Source: DASUAO01 sp035763745 | GTDB lineage: Bacteria; Actinomycetota; Acidimicrobiia; IMCC26256; PALSA-555 | Assembly: GCA_035763745.1 (NCBI GenBank) | Contig: DASUAO010000036.1 | Location: 1-64,000, forward strand | Direction of reading: 5' to 3' | Length of the DNA stretch: 64,000 nucleotides | Part shown: positions 33,587-42,155 of the stretch, piece by piece | Layout: each line of letters starts with the position of its first letter | How positions within the stretch are numbered: the first letter of the stretch is position 1 | Notes under the pieces: generated by a model | What the model was told of the DNA's origin: nothing | Database searches by the model: none | The model's input: the letters and a program-made list of their open reading frames with translations, nothing else | Position numbers and translations under genes: made by a program

Positions 33587-34851
33587 GCAGTGCCGGCGAC
33601 CACGTCCCGGCGCCCCCCGCGATCCTGCACCTCGACCTCGACGCCTTCTTCGCTGCCGTCGAGCAGCTCGCCGATCCGTCGCTGCGGGGCCGTCCCGTCG
33701 TCGTCGGTGGCCTCGGGCCCCGTGGCGTCGTCGCCGCCGCGAGCTACGAGGCGCGTCGCTTCGGGATCTTCTCCGCCACGCCGATGGTCCGAGCGCGGCG
33801 AGCATGCCCGGACGCCGTCTTCCTCGCGCCCCGGTTCGACGCGTACGCCGAGAAGAGCGCGGAGGTGATGGCGATCCTCCGTTCCGTGACACCCCTGGTG
33901 GAACCGATCTCGCTCGACGAGGCCTTCCTCGACGTTCGTGGCGCGGGTCGCAGACTCGGGACCGGACCCGAGATCGCGGCGAGCCTCCGCGCCCAGATCC
34001 GGTCGGACACCGGCCTGACCGCGTCGGTGGGCGTCGCGACCACGAAGATGCTCGCCAAGATCGCGAGCGACGAGGCCAAGCCCGACGGCCTGCTCGTCGT
34101 GCCCACCGGTGAGGAGCTCCACTTCCTCCATCCGCTCCCGATCCGACGGCTGTGGGGAGTGGGTCCGGCGACACAGCGCCGGCTCGATCGGTTCGGTGTC
34201 GTCACCGTGGGGGACCTCGCCGCGCTGCCGGAGACGACGCTCGTGCACGCGCTCGGGGTCGCGCACGGGGAGCACCTCCATGCGCTCTCGTGGAACCGGG
34301 ACGGGCGTGACGTCGAGCCGGGGCGTCGCGTGAAGTCGGTCGGCCACGAGGAGACGTTCCCCGCCGACGTGCGAGACCGCGACGTCCTCGGGCACGAGGT
34401 GCGTCGACTCGGCGAGCAGGTGGGGGAGCGCCTCCGCCGCGCCCGCCAGGCTGCGCGCACCGTCCAGCTGAAGGTCCGCTACCACGACTTCCGGACCATC
34501 ACCCGATCGAAGACCCTCGCGGAGGCAACCGATCTCTCCGCCGACCTCGTCCGCACTGCGCTCGGGCTGCTCGACGCCGTCGACCTCGGCGACGGCGTCC
34601 GGCTCATCGGTGTGTCCGCCCAGCAGCTCGAGTCCGCCGACGCGATCCAGCGGTCGCTCTTCCCCGACGACGCCGACGCGACCCCCGGCGGACGGGAACG
34701 ACGCGGGCGCCTCGAGCGGTCTGTCGACGCGGTGCGGGAGCGGTTCGGCCAGGATGCGGTGCTCGCGGCGCGCCGGGTTCCGCGACCGGGCGGCGATCCG
34801 CGACCGGACCTCGACGCGCCGGGGACCGAGCCGCCGAAGGGGGCTCCATGA
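33583..34851 (+). CDS. dinB: DNA polymerase IV (Y-family)
   Basis: This 422-residue translesion polymerase has the catalytic HLDLDAFFAAVEQL near residue 16 and PISLDEAFLDVRG near 106 (both acidic clusters intact), then SVGVATTKMLAKIASDEAKP and the helix-hairpin-helix segment RLWGVGPATQRRL. A beta-clamp binding motif QRSLF (Q-x-x-L-F) is near residue 363. It copies past damaged bases with low fidelity. It is translated together with the Nudix gene upstream and the oxidoreductase downstream through ATGA overlaps. A C-terminal Arg/Pro tail is probably disordered. Confidence 0.93.
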   Translation: MSSAGDHVPAPPAILHLDLDAFFAAVEQLADPSLRGRPVVVGGLGPRGVVAAASYEARRFGIFSATPMVRARRACPDAVFLAPRFDAYAEKSAEVMAILRSVTPLVEPISLDEAFLDVRGAGRRLGTGPEIAASLRAQIRSDTGLTASVGVATTKMLAKIASDEAKPDGLLVVPTGEELHFLHPLPIRRLWGVGPATQRRLDRFGVVTVGDLAALPETTLVHALGVAHGEHLHALSWNRDGRDVEPGRRVKSVGHEETFPADVRDRDVLGHEVRRLGEQVGERLRRARQAARTVQLKVRYHDFRTITRSKTLAEATDLSADLVRTALGLLDAVDLGDGVRLIGVSAQQLESADAIQRSLFPDDADATPGGRERRGRLERSVDAVRERFGQDAVLAARRVPRPGGDPRPDLDAPGTEPPKGAP

Positions 34852-35903
34852 CGTTGCGCATCGGCATCGCCGGCTGTGGGTTCATCGCGTCGGTCCATGC
34901 GCTCGCGATCCACTCACTCGTCGACGCGGGGCTCGTCGACGCGTCCTTCGTCGCCGTGCTCGACGTCGACCCGGTCCGGAGCGACCGCTTCGCCGACCAG
35001 TACGGGGCGACCGCGGTCTCCGACCTCGACGCGCTCGTGGCCGCCGTCGACGTGGTCTGGATCTGCACCTGGACGGCAGAGCACGGTGCCATCGTCCGGG
35101 CCGCGGTGGAGGCGGGACGAGCCGTCTTCTGCGAGAAGCCGCTCGCCACCACGTTGGCGGAGTCCGAGCAGCTGGCCGAGGAGCTCGCCCGGGTCCCGCA
35201 CCAGGTGGGCCTCGTGCTCCGGCACGCGCCCGTCTTCTCCGTGCTCGCCGACGAGCTGGCCTCGGGCCGGTGCGGACGGCCGCTCGCCACCGTCCTCCGT
35301 GACGACCAGTTCTTCCCGACCCAGGGGATGTACGCGTCCGAGTGGCGCCGTGACGTCGCGTGCGCGGGTGGGGGAACCCTGCTCGAGCACAGCATCCACG
35401 ACGTCGACGTCCTGCGTCGACTGTTCGGCGACCCCGAGCAGGTGTCGGCCCACGTCGCCTCCCGATTCGGCAACCCGGGCATCGACGACATCGCCGACGT
35501 GCGCTTCGTCTATGCGGACGACTCCACCGCCACGCTGGTGAGCGTCTGGCACCAGGTCCTCGCGCGCTCGTCGACCCGCCGCCTCGAGGTGCTCTGCGAG
35601 GACGCAGTGCTGTGGCTCGAGGACGACCACCTGGGTCCGGTCCGACGGGAGACCGACGAGGGCGTGGCCGTGCTCGAGGCCACGGTGCCGGCGTGGATCG
35701 ACCGCTTGGCGCTCCCGGACGAGATCGCCAAGCCCCTCGCCCAGTACGCGGTCCCGGCCCGGGCGTTCCTCGATGCCGTCGCCACCGGCACCGCCGCAGC
35801 CCCCGATGGCGCGACGGCGCTCGGCGCGCACCGGCTGGTCGACGCGGCCTACCGGTCGGCCGCCGCCGGAGGCATCCCCGTCGAGCCGGGTCGACCGGGC
35901 TGA
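34848..35903 (+). CDS. Gfo/Idh/MocA-family oxidoreductase
   Basis: This 351-residue NAD(P)-dependent oxidoreductase has the Rossmann motif IGIAGCGFIASVHALAI at the N-terminus and the family signature CEKPLATT near residue 100. The C-terminal alpha/beta substrate domain follows, with LEHSIHDVDVLRRL. The catalytic Lys of the family is in EKPL. Substrates in this family are sugars, inositols or related polyols; which one is unknown. Its ATG overlaps the dinB stop, and it ends the three-gene run. Confidence 0.87.
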   Translation: MTLRIGIAGCGFIASVHALAIHSLVDAGLVDASFVAVLDVDPVRSDRFADQYGATAVSDLDALVAAVDVVWICTWTAEHGAIVRAAVEAGRAVFCEKPLATTLAESEQLAEELARVPHQVGLVLRHAPVFSVLADELASGRCGRPLATVLRDDQFFPTQGMYASEWRRDVACAGGGTLLEHSIHDVDVLRRLFGDPEQVSAHVASRFGNPGIDDIADVRFVYADDSTATLVSVWHQVLARSSTRRLEVLCEDAVLWLEDDHLGPVRRETDEGVAVLEATVPAWIDRLALPDEIAKPLAQYAVPARAFLDAVATGTAAAPDGATALGAHRLVDAAYRSAAAGGIPVEPGRPG

Positions 35904-35944
35904 GGTGCGTCCCCGCGCGCCCTGCGTCCCGGGGCGCCCCGGCC

Positions 35945-35984
35945 GTGCGCCCGACCGTGCGCCCGACCGGGCGCCCGACCGTGC
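35945..35984 (+). repeat. 12-bp tandem repeat
   Basis: gtgcgcccgacc is present twice exactly, once with one change (gggcgcccgacc) and once in part. It lies between the oxidoreductase gene and the DUF3040 gene in a 165-base gap that has no other gene. No function is evident. Confidence 0.85.
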
Positions 35985-36068
35985 GCGTTGAGTGACCGGC
36001 GCGGGTGCGCGAGAATGGGCTCGGTACCTATCCAGGTTGCCGCAACGATCGGGGTCCACGAGCTCGCC

Positions 36069-36452
36069 ATGCCGCTTTCCGAGGACGAACAGCGAATCCT
36101 GCGCGAGATCGAAGCCAACCTCTCGGCTTCGGATCCGAAGCTCGTGCAGCAGGTGTCGGACACGACGCTGTACCGGCACTCCGCCCGGCTCATCAAGTGG
36201 GCGGCCCTCGGGTTCGTCGCGGGGCTGGTCCTGCTGCTCGCCACGTTCACGAGCGTCCTCGCGCTCGGTGTCGTCGGGTTCCTCGTGATGCTCGTCTGCC
36301 TCCTCGTGATCGAGGGCAACGTGCGCAAGATGGGGCGGGCCGGCCTCGAGAGCCTCACCGGCTCCATGAGGGGCGGCGCGCTCAAGGGGATGTTCGGTGA
36401 GGCCGGGCAGCGCTGGCGTCAACGGTGGCAGCGCGACGACGACCCCAGCTGA
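36069..36452 (+). CDS. DUF3040 membrane protein
   Basis: This 127-residue protein starts with MPLSEDEQRILREIE, the DUF3040 signature of actinobacteria, and has two hydrophobic segments (LIKWAALGFVAGLVLLLATF and LALGVVGFLVMLVCLLVIEG) before a basic tail. The function is unknown. In actinobacteria it is commonly found near the dcw cluster, as here. The ATG was chosen by the domain start; no clear ribosome binding site is present and an in-frame ATG exists at 36015. The last 71 bases overlap the 3' end of the convergent transglutaminase gene. Confidence 0.85.
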   Translation: MPLSEDEQRILREIEANLSASDPKLVQQVSDTTLYRHSARLIKWAALGFVAGLVLLLATFTSVLALGVVGFLVMLVCLLVIEGNVRKMGRAGLESLTGSMRGGALKGMFGEAGQRWRQRWQRDDDPS

Positions 36453-38691
36453 GCGTCTCCGGGGAGACCGCAGCCCGGAGCCGCGCGAGTGTCCCGTCGT
36501 TCGAGCGGAGGACGCGTCGCAAGGTCGCGACCTCGGCCCACGCGACCCGGACCCGGTCCGGGGGAGGGGGGTCCGACGCGTAGGTGGTCGAGGTGTACGC
36601 GTCAGCGAGCACCGAGAGCGGCACCGACGTCTCGGCGCCGGCCACGTCCGGGATGCGGCGCGCGAGTTCGAGCGGCGTCTCGGCGTTGGACGACGACACC
36701 CGGTGATCGTGGAGCGCGTCGAGCGCCTCCTGCCACGCACCGGCGATGGCGACCCGGGGATCACTCGCACCCCGCCGTGCCGCGCGCCGTCGGGTCTTGC
36801 GTGCGAGGACCAGCGCGAGCGGCGCCAGGACCGCGACCAGCACGACCACGAGCAGGACGAGCAACCATGACGATCCCGACCCGGACGGGGCATCGGCCTC
36901 GATCGTGACCCCGCCGTTCTGGTCGTCGGTCGGGCCGGGCGTGGTGTCGGGCGTGTCCGACGGCACCGTGGCCGTCGTCGGATCGGTCACGGGCGTCGTG
37001 TCGGCGGGGACGTCGGTCGGGTCGCCGGGCTCCGGCGGCGCGGTCTGGGTCGGGGGGGCCTCGCCGGGGAGCGCGCTTCCCCCGGGCCCGTCGCTCGGCG
37101 GGGTCGGGTCGAACAGGTGCGTCCATCCGACGCCCGCCAGCCAGATCTCCGGCCAGGCGTGGGCGTCGTGGTTGGTCACCGAGTAGACCCCGGTCACCGG
37201 GTCCGGTGTGCCGGGCGTGAAGCCGACGGCGATACGGGCGGGGAGCCCGACGGCGCGGGCCATCAGGGAGTAGGTGCTGGCGAACTGGACGCAGAAGCCG
37301 CGACGGTCACGGAGGAACTGCGCGGTCGCGTCGATGTCGTCCCCGAGCGTGATGCTCGTGTCGTAGGTGAACGACCCGTCACGGAAGTAGTCGCGGAGGG
37401 CTTGCGCCCGCGCCAGTGGGCTCTCGAGCCCGGCCGCGATCTGCGCCGCCTCCGTCCGCACGACGTCCGGGACCCCGGGAGGGAGGACCGTGAACTCCTC
37501 GAGGCGCTTCGGGACGGGTCCGGCTGCGTCCTCACGCTCGCGGGCGTCGAGCACCGTCGGCGGGGTCGACGAGCGGACCGTGTAGCGCTGCCCGTCGACG
37601 ACCTCGGCGCCGCTGACGAGCGTGGTCGAGGCCCGGACGACGAGGGTGTCGGGGTCACTCACGGCGACCGCCTCGAACGCCGCGGGCATCCATCGCTCCC
37701 CGAGCGGCCCGATGCGGTAGCGCTGCACGAGCGCGTCGGCCGGCACCGGACCGTCGAGTCCCTGTCCCACGGCGTCGTCGCCCTCAGCCGTGAGCGTCCA
37801 CTGACCGCCGCCGATCTCCTGGTACTGGTCGAGCGCGGTGATGCGCCAGTAGTCGGGACGATCCGCACCCACGGTGAACACCTCGACGACCTCGGTCTCG
37901 CGCAGCTTGTCGCCGACGTCGAGCAGCGGCGGCACCGAGGTGCGGTAGGTGCGGTTCCCACCGTCGGTGCCGACGCCGGCGACGTCGACGAGCGGTTGAT
38001 CGACGTCGGGGATCGCGCCGGCACCGGCCACGCCGAGCACCACCGCGACGATACCGACCAGCACGCCGACCGCGACGAGTCCGGGAGCGTCGACGAGACG
38101 GCGGGTCCCGATCCGGGTGCGGCGACGCGCCAGCAGCGCCTGGTGCTGGAGCGCGAGGAAGACGACGGTCGTGATCCCGAACACGAGGATCGTCACCCAC
38201 TGGTCCGCGCGCGTCCCGAGGGCGACGCACCAGACCACGACGATCAACCCCGGAGCCGCCGCCCCGAGTGCGGCACCACGATGGAACGCGAGCTGGTCGG
38301 CGACGGCGGCCGCGACCCAGACCACGAGCACCGCGAGGACGATCACGCCGTCGGACGCCCGGATCGGGACGGGGTCGTCGAGGACCACGCGCCAGCCGGC
38401 GCCGAACGCGTCGAGGAGCGAGCCAGGCGAACCGGGACTGGGCGCGAGCACGAGGAGCAGGGCGAGGAGGGTGAGCCCCGACGCGATGCCGGTCCCGAGC
38501 GGGCCGCGGCCGAACGCCCGTGCCGCGAGTGCCACTACGTGCGCGAGCACAGCCGCAGCCACGACGGCCGGGACCCAGCGGCTCCCGGCGACGACCCGGT
38601 CGAACGAGAGCGCGACGCCGATCCCCAAGAGGGTCAGCGCCGCCGCGACCGGCAGATCGCGCGCGAGCGTCGGAACCCGGGGGCGTGCCAT
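36382..38691 (-). CDS. TgpA-type transmembrane transglutaminase (DUF3488/DUF4129)
   Basis: This 769-residue membrane protein has about six to seven N-terminal hydrophobic segments (residues 15-210), an extracytoplasmic transglutaminase-like domain, a Thr/Pro-rich linker, one more membrane segment (SSWLLVLLVVVLVAVLAPLAL) and a C-terminal cytosolic DUF4129-like part. The catalytic triad is intact: C467 (RRGFCVQF), H511 (NHDAHAWPE) and D528 (LFDPTP). It is the third gene of the conserved moxR, DUF58, transglutaminase operon. Its start overlaps the DUF58 stop (TGATG). It probably acts on cell-surface proteins. Its 3' end runs 71 bases into the convergent DUF3040 gene. Confidence 0.9.
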   Translation of the reverse strand: MARPRVPTLARDLPVAAALTLLGIGVALSFDRVVAGSRWVPAVVAAAVLAHVVALAARAFGRGPLGTGIASGLTLLALLLVLAPSPGSPGSLLDAFGAGWRVVLDDPVPIRASDGVIVLAVLVVWVAAAVADQLAFHRGAALGAAAPGLIVVVWCVALGTRADQWVTILVFGITTVVFLALQHQALLARRRTRIGTRRLVDAPGLVAVGVLVGIVAVVLGVAGAGAIPDVDQPLVDVAGVGTDGGNRTYRTSVPPLLDVGDKLRETEVVEVFTVGADRPDYWRITALDQYQEIGGGQWTLTAEGDDAVGQGLDGPVPADALVQRYRIGPLGERWMPAAFEAVAVSDPDTLVVRASTTLVSGAEVVDGQRYTVRSSTPPTVLDAREREDAAGPVPKRLEEFTVLPPGVPDVVRTEAAQIAAGLESPLARAQALRDYFRDGSFTYDTSITLGDDIDATAQFLRDRRGFCVQFASTYSLMARAVGLPARIAVGFTPGTPDPVTGVYSVTNHDAHAWPEIWLAGVGWTHLFDPTPPSDGPGGSALPGEAPPTQTAPPEPGDPTDVPADTTPVTDPTTATVPSDTPDTTPGPTDDQNGGVTIEADAPSGSGSSWLLVLLVVVLVAVLAPLALVLARKTRRRAARRGASDPRVAIAGAWQEALDALHDHRVSSSNAETPLELARRIPDVAGAETSVPLSVLADAYTSTTYASDPPPPDRVRVAWAEVATLRRVLRSNDGTLARLRAAVSPETLSWGRRRAATVDASAARPHRTSP

Positions 38692-39875
38692 CACACGGCC
38701 CGCCTGGTGCGCCGCACGGCAGCGAAGCGGTTCCACACCGCGGCCAGCTCACCGTTGGCGACATCGACCGTGGGGACCCGGGCCACGACTCCGGGGTCGG
38801 GTGCGCGGGCCGCGACGATCGTGAGCTCGGCGCGTCGACCGACCGCGGCGATCGCGTCGACGAGCGCGTCATCGGGTGTCCCCGTGCAGGCCACCACGGC
38901 GCCGACCCCGAGCCGCCGCGCGAGTCGGCTGCCGACCGCGGCGAGGAGATCGGGCTCGGTCGCCTCGACGACGGCGAGACGGTCCATGAGGAGCTCGAGG
39001 GTCCCCGGGCCGGGGCGGGCGAGCACGAGGCCCGAGCTCGTGAGCACCTCGACGGGTGCATCGTCGTGGTCGAGGCGCAGCGCGATCGACGCGACGGCCT
39101 CGACGGCGATCTCGAAGGACTGGAGGTCGTGCACCCAGGGGCGCGTGTCGAGCAGCACGACGACCCGGCCGGGCGCGGCGGCCTCGTCCTGGCGGACGAC
39201 GAGGTGCCCCCGGCGGGCGGACGAGCGCCAGTGCACCCGGCGGGGATCGTCACCGGACTCGTAGTCGCGCAGCGCGAGGAAGTCGCCGGACGCCTCGAAG
39301 GCGGGGACGCGCGGGCCCTCGGCCCGGGGATCCTGCTCGCCGCCCCCGCCGCGACCCGGCGCGAGGACGTCGTGGAGCCGGGGTCGCACGACGAGATCCG
39401 TCGCGGCCAGGAGCTCCCACGATCGGCGTGCCAGACCGAGGGGATCCCCGACGATCCCCACCAGCGGACCGAGCTCGTGCAGGCCGCGCTGCTCGGTGGG
39501 GACCCGGTAGACGGCTTCGACGGGTGTACCGGCCGGTCCCGGGGGGAGGACGAAGCGCGCCGCCCGGCGTCCTCCGTCGACGTACTCGGTGAGGGCCAGC
39601 AGCGGGGTGCGCGCCCTCGTGGCACCTTCGAGGACCACGCGGCCCTCGCCGCCGACGTGCACGCGGCTCGGGCGTGCGAAGCGGCGGGCCTCGACGGCGG
39701 GAGCGCGCGGCGCGACCGAGACCACCGCGAAGACGACGAGCACGAGTCCGGCGAGGCCCAGGCCGACGAGTCCGAGCGATCCGACCACCCGCCCGCCGAC
39801 GACCAGCGCCGCGGATGCGCCCGCGAGCGTCCAGCCCCGCCGGGTGGGACCGGGGGAACCGAGCGAGCGCGCCAC
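38691..39875 (-). CDS. DUF58 domain protein
   Basis: This 394-residue protein has two N-terminal membrane segments (about residues 17-55) and the DUF58 signature LRDYESGDDPRRVHWRSSARRGHLVVRQ near residue 210, followed by a von Willebrand A-like region (VVVLLDTRPWVHD). The GTG start is two bases after the moxR stop, and its stop overlaps the transglutaminase start. DUF58 proteins are partners of MoxR ATPases and are thought to help assemble or activate surface or redox proteins. Confidence 0.87.
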   Translation of the reverse strand: MARSLGSPGPTRRGWTLAGASAALVVGGRVVGSLGLVGLGLAGLVLVVFAVVSVAPRAPAVEARRFARPSRVHVGGEGRVVLEGATRARTPLLALTEYVDGGRRAARFVLPPGPAGTPVEAVYRVPTEQRGLHELGPLVGIVGDPLGLARRSWELLAATDLVVRPRLHDVLAPGRGGGGEQDPRAEGPRVPAFEASGDFLALRDYESGDDPRRVHWRSSARRGHLVVRQDEAAAPGRVVVLLDTRPWVHDLQSFEIAVEAVASIALRLDHDDAPVEVLTSSGLVLARPGPGTLELLMDRLAVVEATEPDLLAAVGSRLARRLGVGAVVACTGTPDDALVDAIAAVGRRAELTIVAARAPDPGVVARVPTVDVANGELAAVWNRFAAVRRTRRAV

Positions 39876-39877
39876 GC

Positions 39878-40846
39878 CTATCCGGTTGCGCCGGGGACCG
39901 CGACCGATCCGACCACGGCGCGGATGACATCGACGCCCGTGATGCCCCGGAGCTCGGCCTCGGGAGTGACGATGACGCGGTGCTCCAGCACGGAAGCCGC
40001 GAGGAACTTCACGTCGTCGGGGATCACGTACTCGCGTCCCGACGTGGCGGCGAGCGCACGCGCGGCGCGTTGCAGGGCGATCGCGCCGCGCGGGCTCACC
40101 CCGAGCACGAGCTCGGGGTGAGCGCGGGTGGCCTCCACCAGGTCGAGCATGTAGTGCTGGAGCGCCGCGGCCACGTACACACCGGACGTCGCGTCGATCG
40201 CGGCCGAGACCTGCGCGGCGGTCGCGACCGCGTCGAGCGACTCGGCCCGGACCTCGCCGGCGCCGTGGGTCTCGAGGATGGTGAGCTCGGCGTCGCGGCT
40301 CGGGTAGCCCATCGGGATGCGCATGAGGAAGCGGTCCAGCTGGGCCTCCGGGAGGGGATAGGTCCCCTCGAGCTCGATCGGGTTCTGCGTCGCCACGACG
40401 AGGAAGGGCCGGGGGAGCGCGTACGTGGTCGCGTCGACCGACACCTGGCGCTCCTCCATGGCCTCCAGCAGCGCCGACTGCGTCTTGGGCGAGGCGCGGT
40501 TGATCTCGTCGGCGAGCACGACGTGCGCGAAGACCCCGCCCGGACGGAACTCGAACTCGGCCTTCGCCTGGTTCCAGACCGAGACCCCCACGACGTCGGA
40601 CGGGAGCAGGTCCGGGGTGAACTGGATGCGATGCGCGGTCGTGGCCAGCGACTGGGCCAGGGCCTTGGCCAGGACCGTCTTGCCGACCCCGGGGACGTCC
40701 TCGATCAGCAGGTGGCCCTCGGCGAACAGGCACACGAGCGCCAAGCGGACCTGGTCGCGCTTGCCGCGGATCACGCGTTCGATGTTGGTGAGGAGCGCGT
40801 CGTGGAGCGCAGCGACGTCGACCGGCGCCGTCGCTGCTCGGGCCAC
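39878..40846 (-). CDS. MoxR-family AAA ATPase
   Basis: This 322-residue AAA+ ATPase has Walker A EDVPGVGKTVLAKALAQ near residue 50, Walker B HVVLADEINRASPKTQSALLEAM, a sensor-1 region LVVATQNPIELEGTYPLPEAQLDRF, and a C-terminal lid. MoxR proteins act as chaperones with VWA/DUF58 partners, consistent with the next two genes. The start is GTG with a strong ribosome binding site (AGAGGAGGAG). Three 16-bp repeats lie immediately upstream in the leader. Confidence 0.92.
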   Translation of the reverse strand: MARAATAPVDVAALHDALLTNIERVIRGKRDQVRLALVCLFAEGHLLIEDVPGVGKTVLAKALAQSLATTAHRIQFTPDLLPSDVVGVSVWNQAKAEFEFRPGGVFAHVVLADEINRASPKTQSALLEAMEERQVSVDATTYALPRPFLVVATQNPIELEGTYPLPEAQLDRFLMRIPMGYPSRDAELTILETHGAGEVRAESLDAVATAAQVSAAIDATSGVYVAAALQHYMLDLVEATRAHPELVLGVSPRGAIALQRAARALAATSGREYVIPDDVKFLAASVLEHRVIVTPEAELRGITGVDVIRAVVGSVAVPGATG

Positions 40847-40856
40847 GTGCTCCTCC

Positions 40857-40904
40857 TCTCTGGGCGTCCGGCTCTCTGGGCGTCCGGCTCTCTGGGCGTC
40901 CGGC
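40857..40904 (-). repeat. 16-bp tandem repeat in moxR leader
   Basis: tctctgggcgtccggc is repeated three times exactly. On the moxR strand the repeats end where the ribosome binding site begins, so they lie in the leader or the promoter. Variation in copy number could alter spacing or RNA folding. Confidence 0.9.
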
Positions 40905-40958
40905 TCGTCCGACGTCGGGGTGTCGAACCCGGGCGACGGTAGCAGCGGGTCGCGGCGC

Positions 40959-40964
40959 TACGGT
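40959..40964 (+). promoter_or_regulatory. leaderless-type -10 box (TACGGT)
   Basis: TACGGT ends six bases before the GTG of the small conserved gene at 40971. No ribosome binding site is seen. Confidence 0.45.
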
Positions 40965-40970
40965 GACGGC

Positions 40971-41264
40971 GTGCCGTCGTCGCGCGACCCCGCCTGGCCC
41001 CGAGCGGTCGGGGCCGTGCTGGTACACCCCTGGCTGTGGCCCACGGCCCTGCGGATCATCGGGCGGAGCAGCCCGCGCGGCTGGTGGCACCGGGCACCCT
41101 TCGTCCCGCGACCGCCGACCGCCTTCGTGCAGTTCCGGCTGGAGACCCAGTACGGGAGCGCCACGGCCGGCGCGCCAGTCGCCGACGACCTCGTCGCGTA
41201 CCTCGCCTGGTGCCGCGCCCTCGACCGAGAGCGGGGCGGCCGGGTCCGCGGTCGGCGCCGGTAG
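40971..41264 (+). CDS. small conserved hypothetical protein (97 aa)
   Basis: This 97-residue basic protein contains HPWLWPTALRIIGRSSPRGWW followed by FRLETQYGS and a C-terminal DDLVAYLAWCRAL. I recall similar short Trp-rich proteins in actinobacteria, without known function. The GTG start is likely leaderless. It lies between the divergent moxR operon and the HNH gene. Confidence 0.65.
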   Translation: MPSSRDPAWPRAVGAVLVHPWLWPTALRIIGRSSPRGWWHRAPFVPRPPTAFVQFRLETQYGSATAGAPVADDLVAYLAWCRALDRERGGRVRGRRR

Positions 41265-41267
41265 ACT
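41262..41267 (+). promoter_or_regulatory. -10 box (TAGACT) for the HNH gene
   Basis: TAGACT lies 30 bases before the TTG start of the HNH gene, giving a leader of about 24 bases that contains the CAGGAG ribosome binding site. Confidence 0.4.
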
Positions 41268-41297
41268 TCCTCCACCGCACGTCGTCAGGAGCCTGGC

Positions 41298-41807
41298 TTG
41301 GGGAGAGCACTGTTGCTCAACGCCACCTTCGAGCCGCTCTGTGTCGTCTCGGTCCGCCGAGCCGTTGTGCTGGTGCTCAAGGAGAAGGCCGAGATCGTCG
41401 AGCGCAACGGCGCCGAGCTGCGATCCGAGCGGGCCAGCATCCCTGCGCCCTCGGTGATCCGGCTCGTCCACTTCGTACGGGTGCCGTTCCGATCACGGGT
41501 CCCGCTCTCGCGCCGCGCCGTGTTCGCCCGAGACGGTCACCGGTGCCAGTACTGCGGTCGGGGGGCAGAGAACCTCGACCACGTCGTCCCTCGCTCGCGC
41601 GGGGGCCCGCACTCGTGGGAGAACGTCGTCGCGTCGTGCCGGAGCTGCAATGCCCGCAAGGAAGACCGCCTGCCCCAGGACGCCGGGCTGGCGCTGCGCA
41701 ACGCCCCGGTCGCGCCGCACGCCCACGTCTGGCTGGTGGCCACCGCCGGGTCGGTCGACCCCGCCTGGACGCCGTACCTCCCCGGGTTCGAGGCCGTCCC
41801 CGCCTGA
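41298..41807 (+). CDS. HNH endonuclease
   Basis: This 169-residue protein starts LLLNATFEPLCVVSVRRAVVL and has an HNH nuclease core, FARDGHRCQYCGRGAENLDHVVPRSRGG followed by ENVVASCRSCNARK, with two C-x-x-C zinc pairs and the catalytic DH. This form is widespread in actinobacteria; its cellular role is unknown. The TTG start is supported by CAGGAG six bases upstream and by the conserved N-terminus. It lies upstream of the mraZ promoter. Confidence 0.87.
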   Translation: MGRALLLNATFEPLCVVSVRRAVVLVLKEKAEIVERNGAELRSERASIPAPSVIRLVHFVRVPFRSRVPLSRRAVFARDGHRCQYCGRGAENLDHVVPRSRGGPHSWENVVASCRSCNARKEDRLPQDAGLALRNAPVAPHAHVWLVATAGSVDPAWTPYLPGFEAVPA

Positions 41808-42050
41808 AGCGCCCCGGCCCGGCTGGGCCTGGCCGGCTGAGCCTGCCTGGCCGGGACTGACCGTTCGGGCCTGATCCGGCCCACCTCGACCCGTTGCGCG
41901 GTCCGACGCGCCCCCCTCCTCCCGCGCGCGCACCCATCGGGGTGGTGTCGACGCGCCCCGATCTGCCCCTCGGGGGGCCAGGTGGGGAGTGTGACCGAGC
42001 CGCGTCCCCCGGATCGGCATGGTTCCGGGGTTCCGAGGAGTAGAAAATGG
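41808..42050. other. intergenic region upstream of the mraZ promoter
   Basis: The 348-base gap between the HNH gene and mraZ holds no gene. Bases 41810-41860 are GC-rich repeats of GGCCGG and GGCCTG that could form a terminator hairpin for the HNH gene. ATCGGGG (41936-41942) and CCCCGAT (41956-41962) form a 7-bp stem. The mraZ promoter follows at 42051. Confidence 0.5.
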
Positions 42051-42079
42051 TTGACGGTGGTGGGATCGGGCCGTACTGT
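42051..42079 (+). promoter_or_regulatory. mraZ/dcw promoter
   Basis: TTGACG (42051-42056), a 17-base spacer and TACTGT (42074-42079) form the best housekeeping promoter in the window. It would start transcription near 42086, with a leader of about 70 bases. Within the leader AGTGG occurs at 42087-42091 and 42102-42106; MraZ represses its own operon in other bacteria by binding such repeats, so these may be its sites. Confidence 0.75.
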
Positions 42080-42155
42080 GCCACGAAGTGGTGAGAAGGG
42101 GAGTGGCCGGCAGTCTTCCGCGGGGACGGGTGGCGGCGCTTCCCGGTGAGGGGAC

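Noticed and set aside
41936..41962. 7-bp hairpin upstream of mraZ as a terminator
   Set aside because: The stem is short with a 13-base loop and no U-tract; it was mentioned only in the intergenic description.
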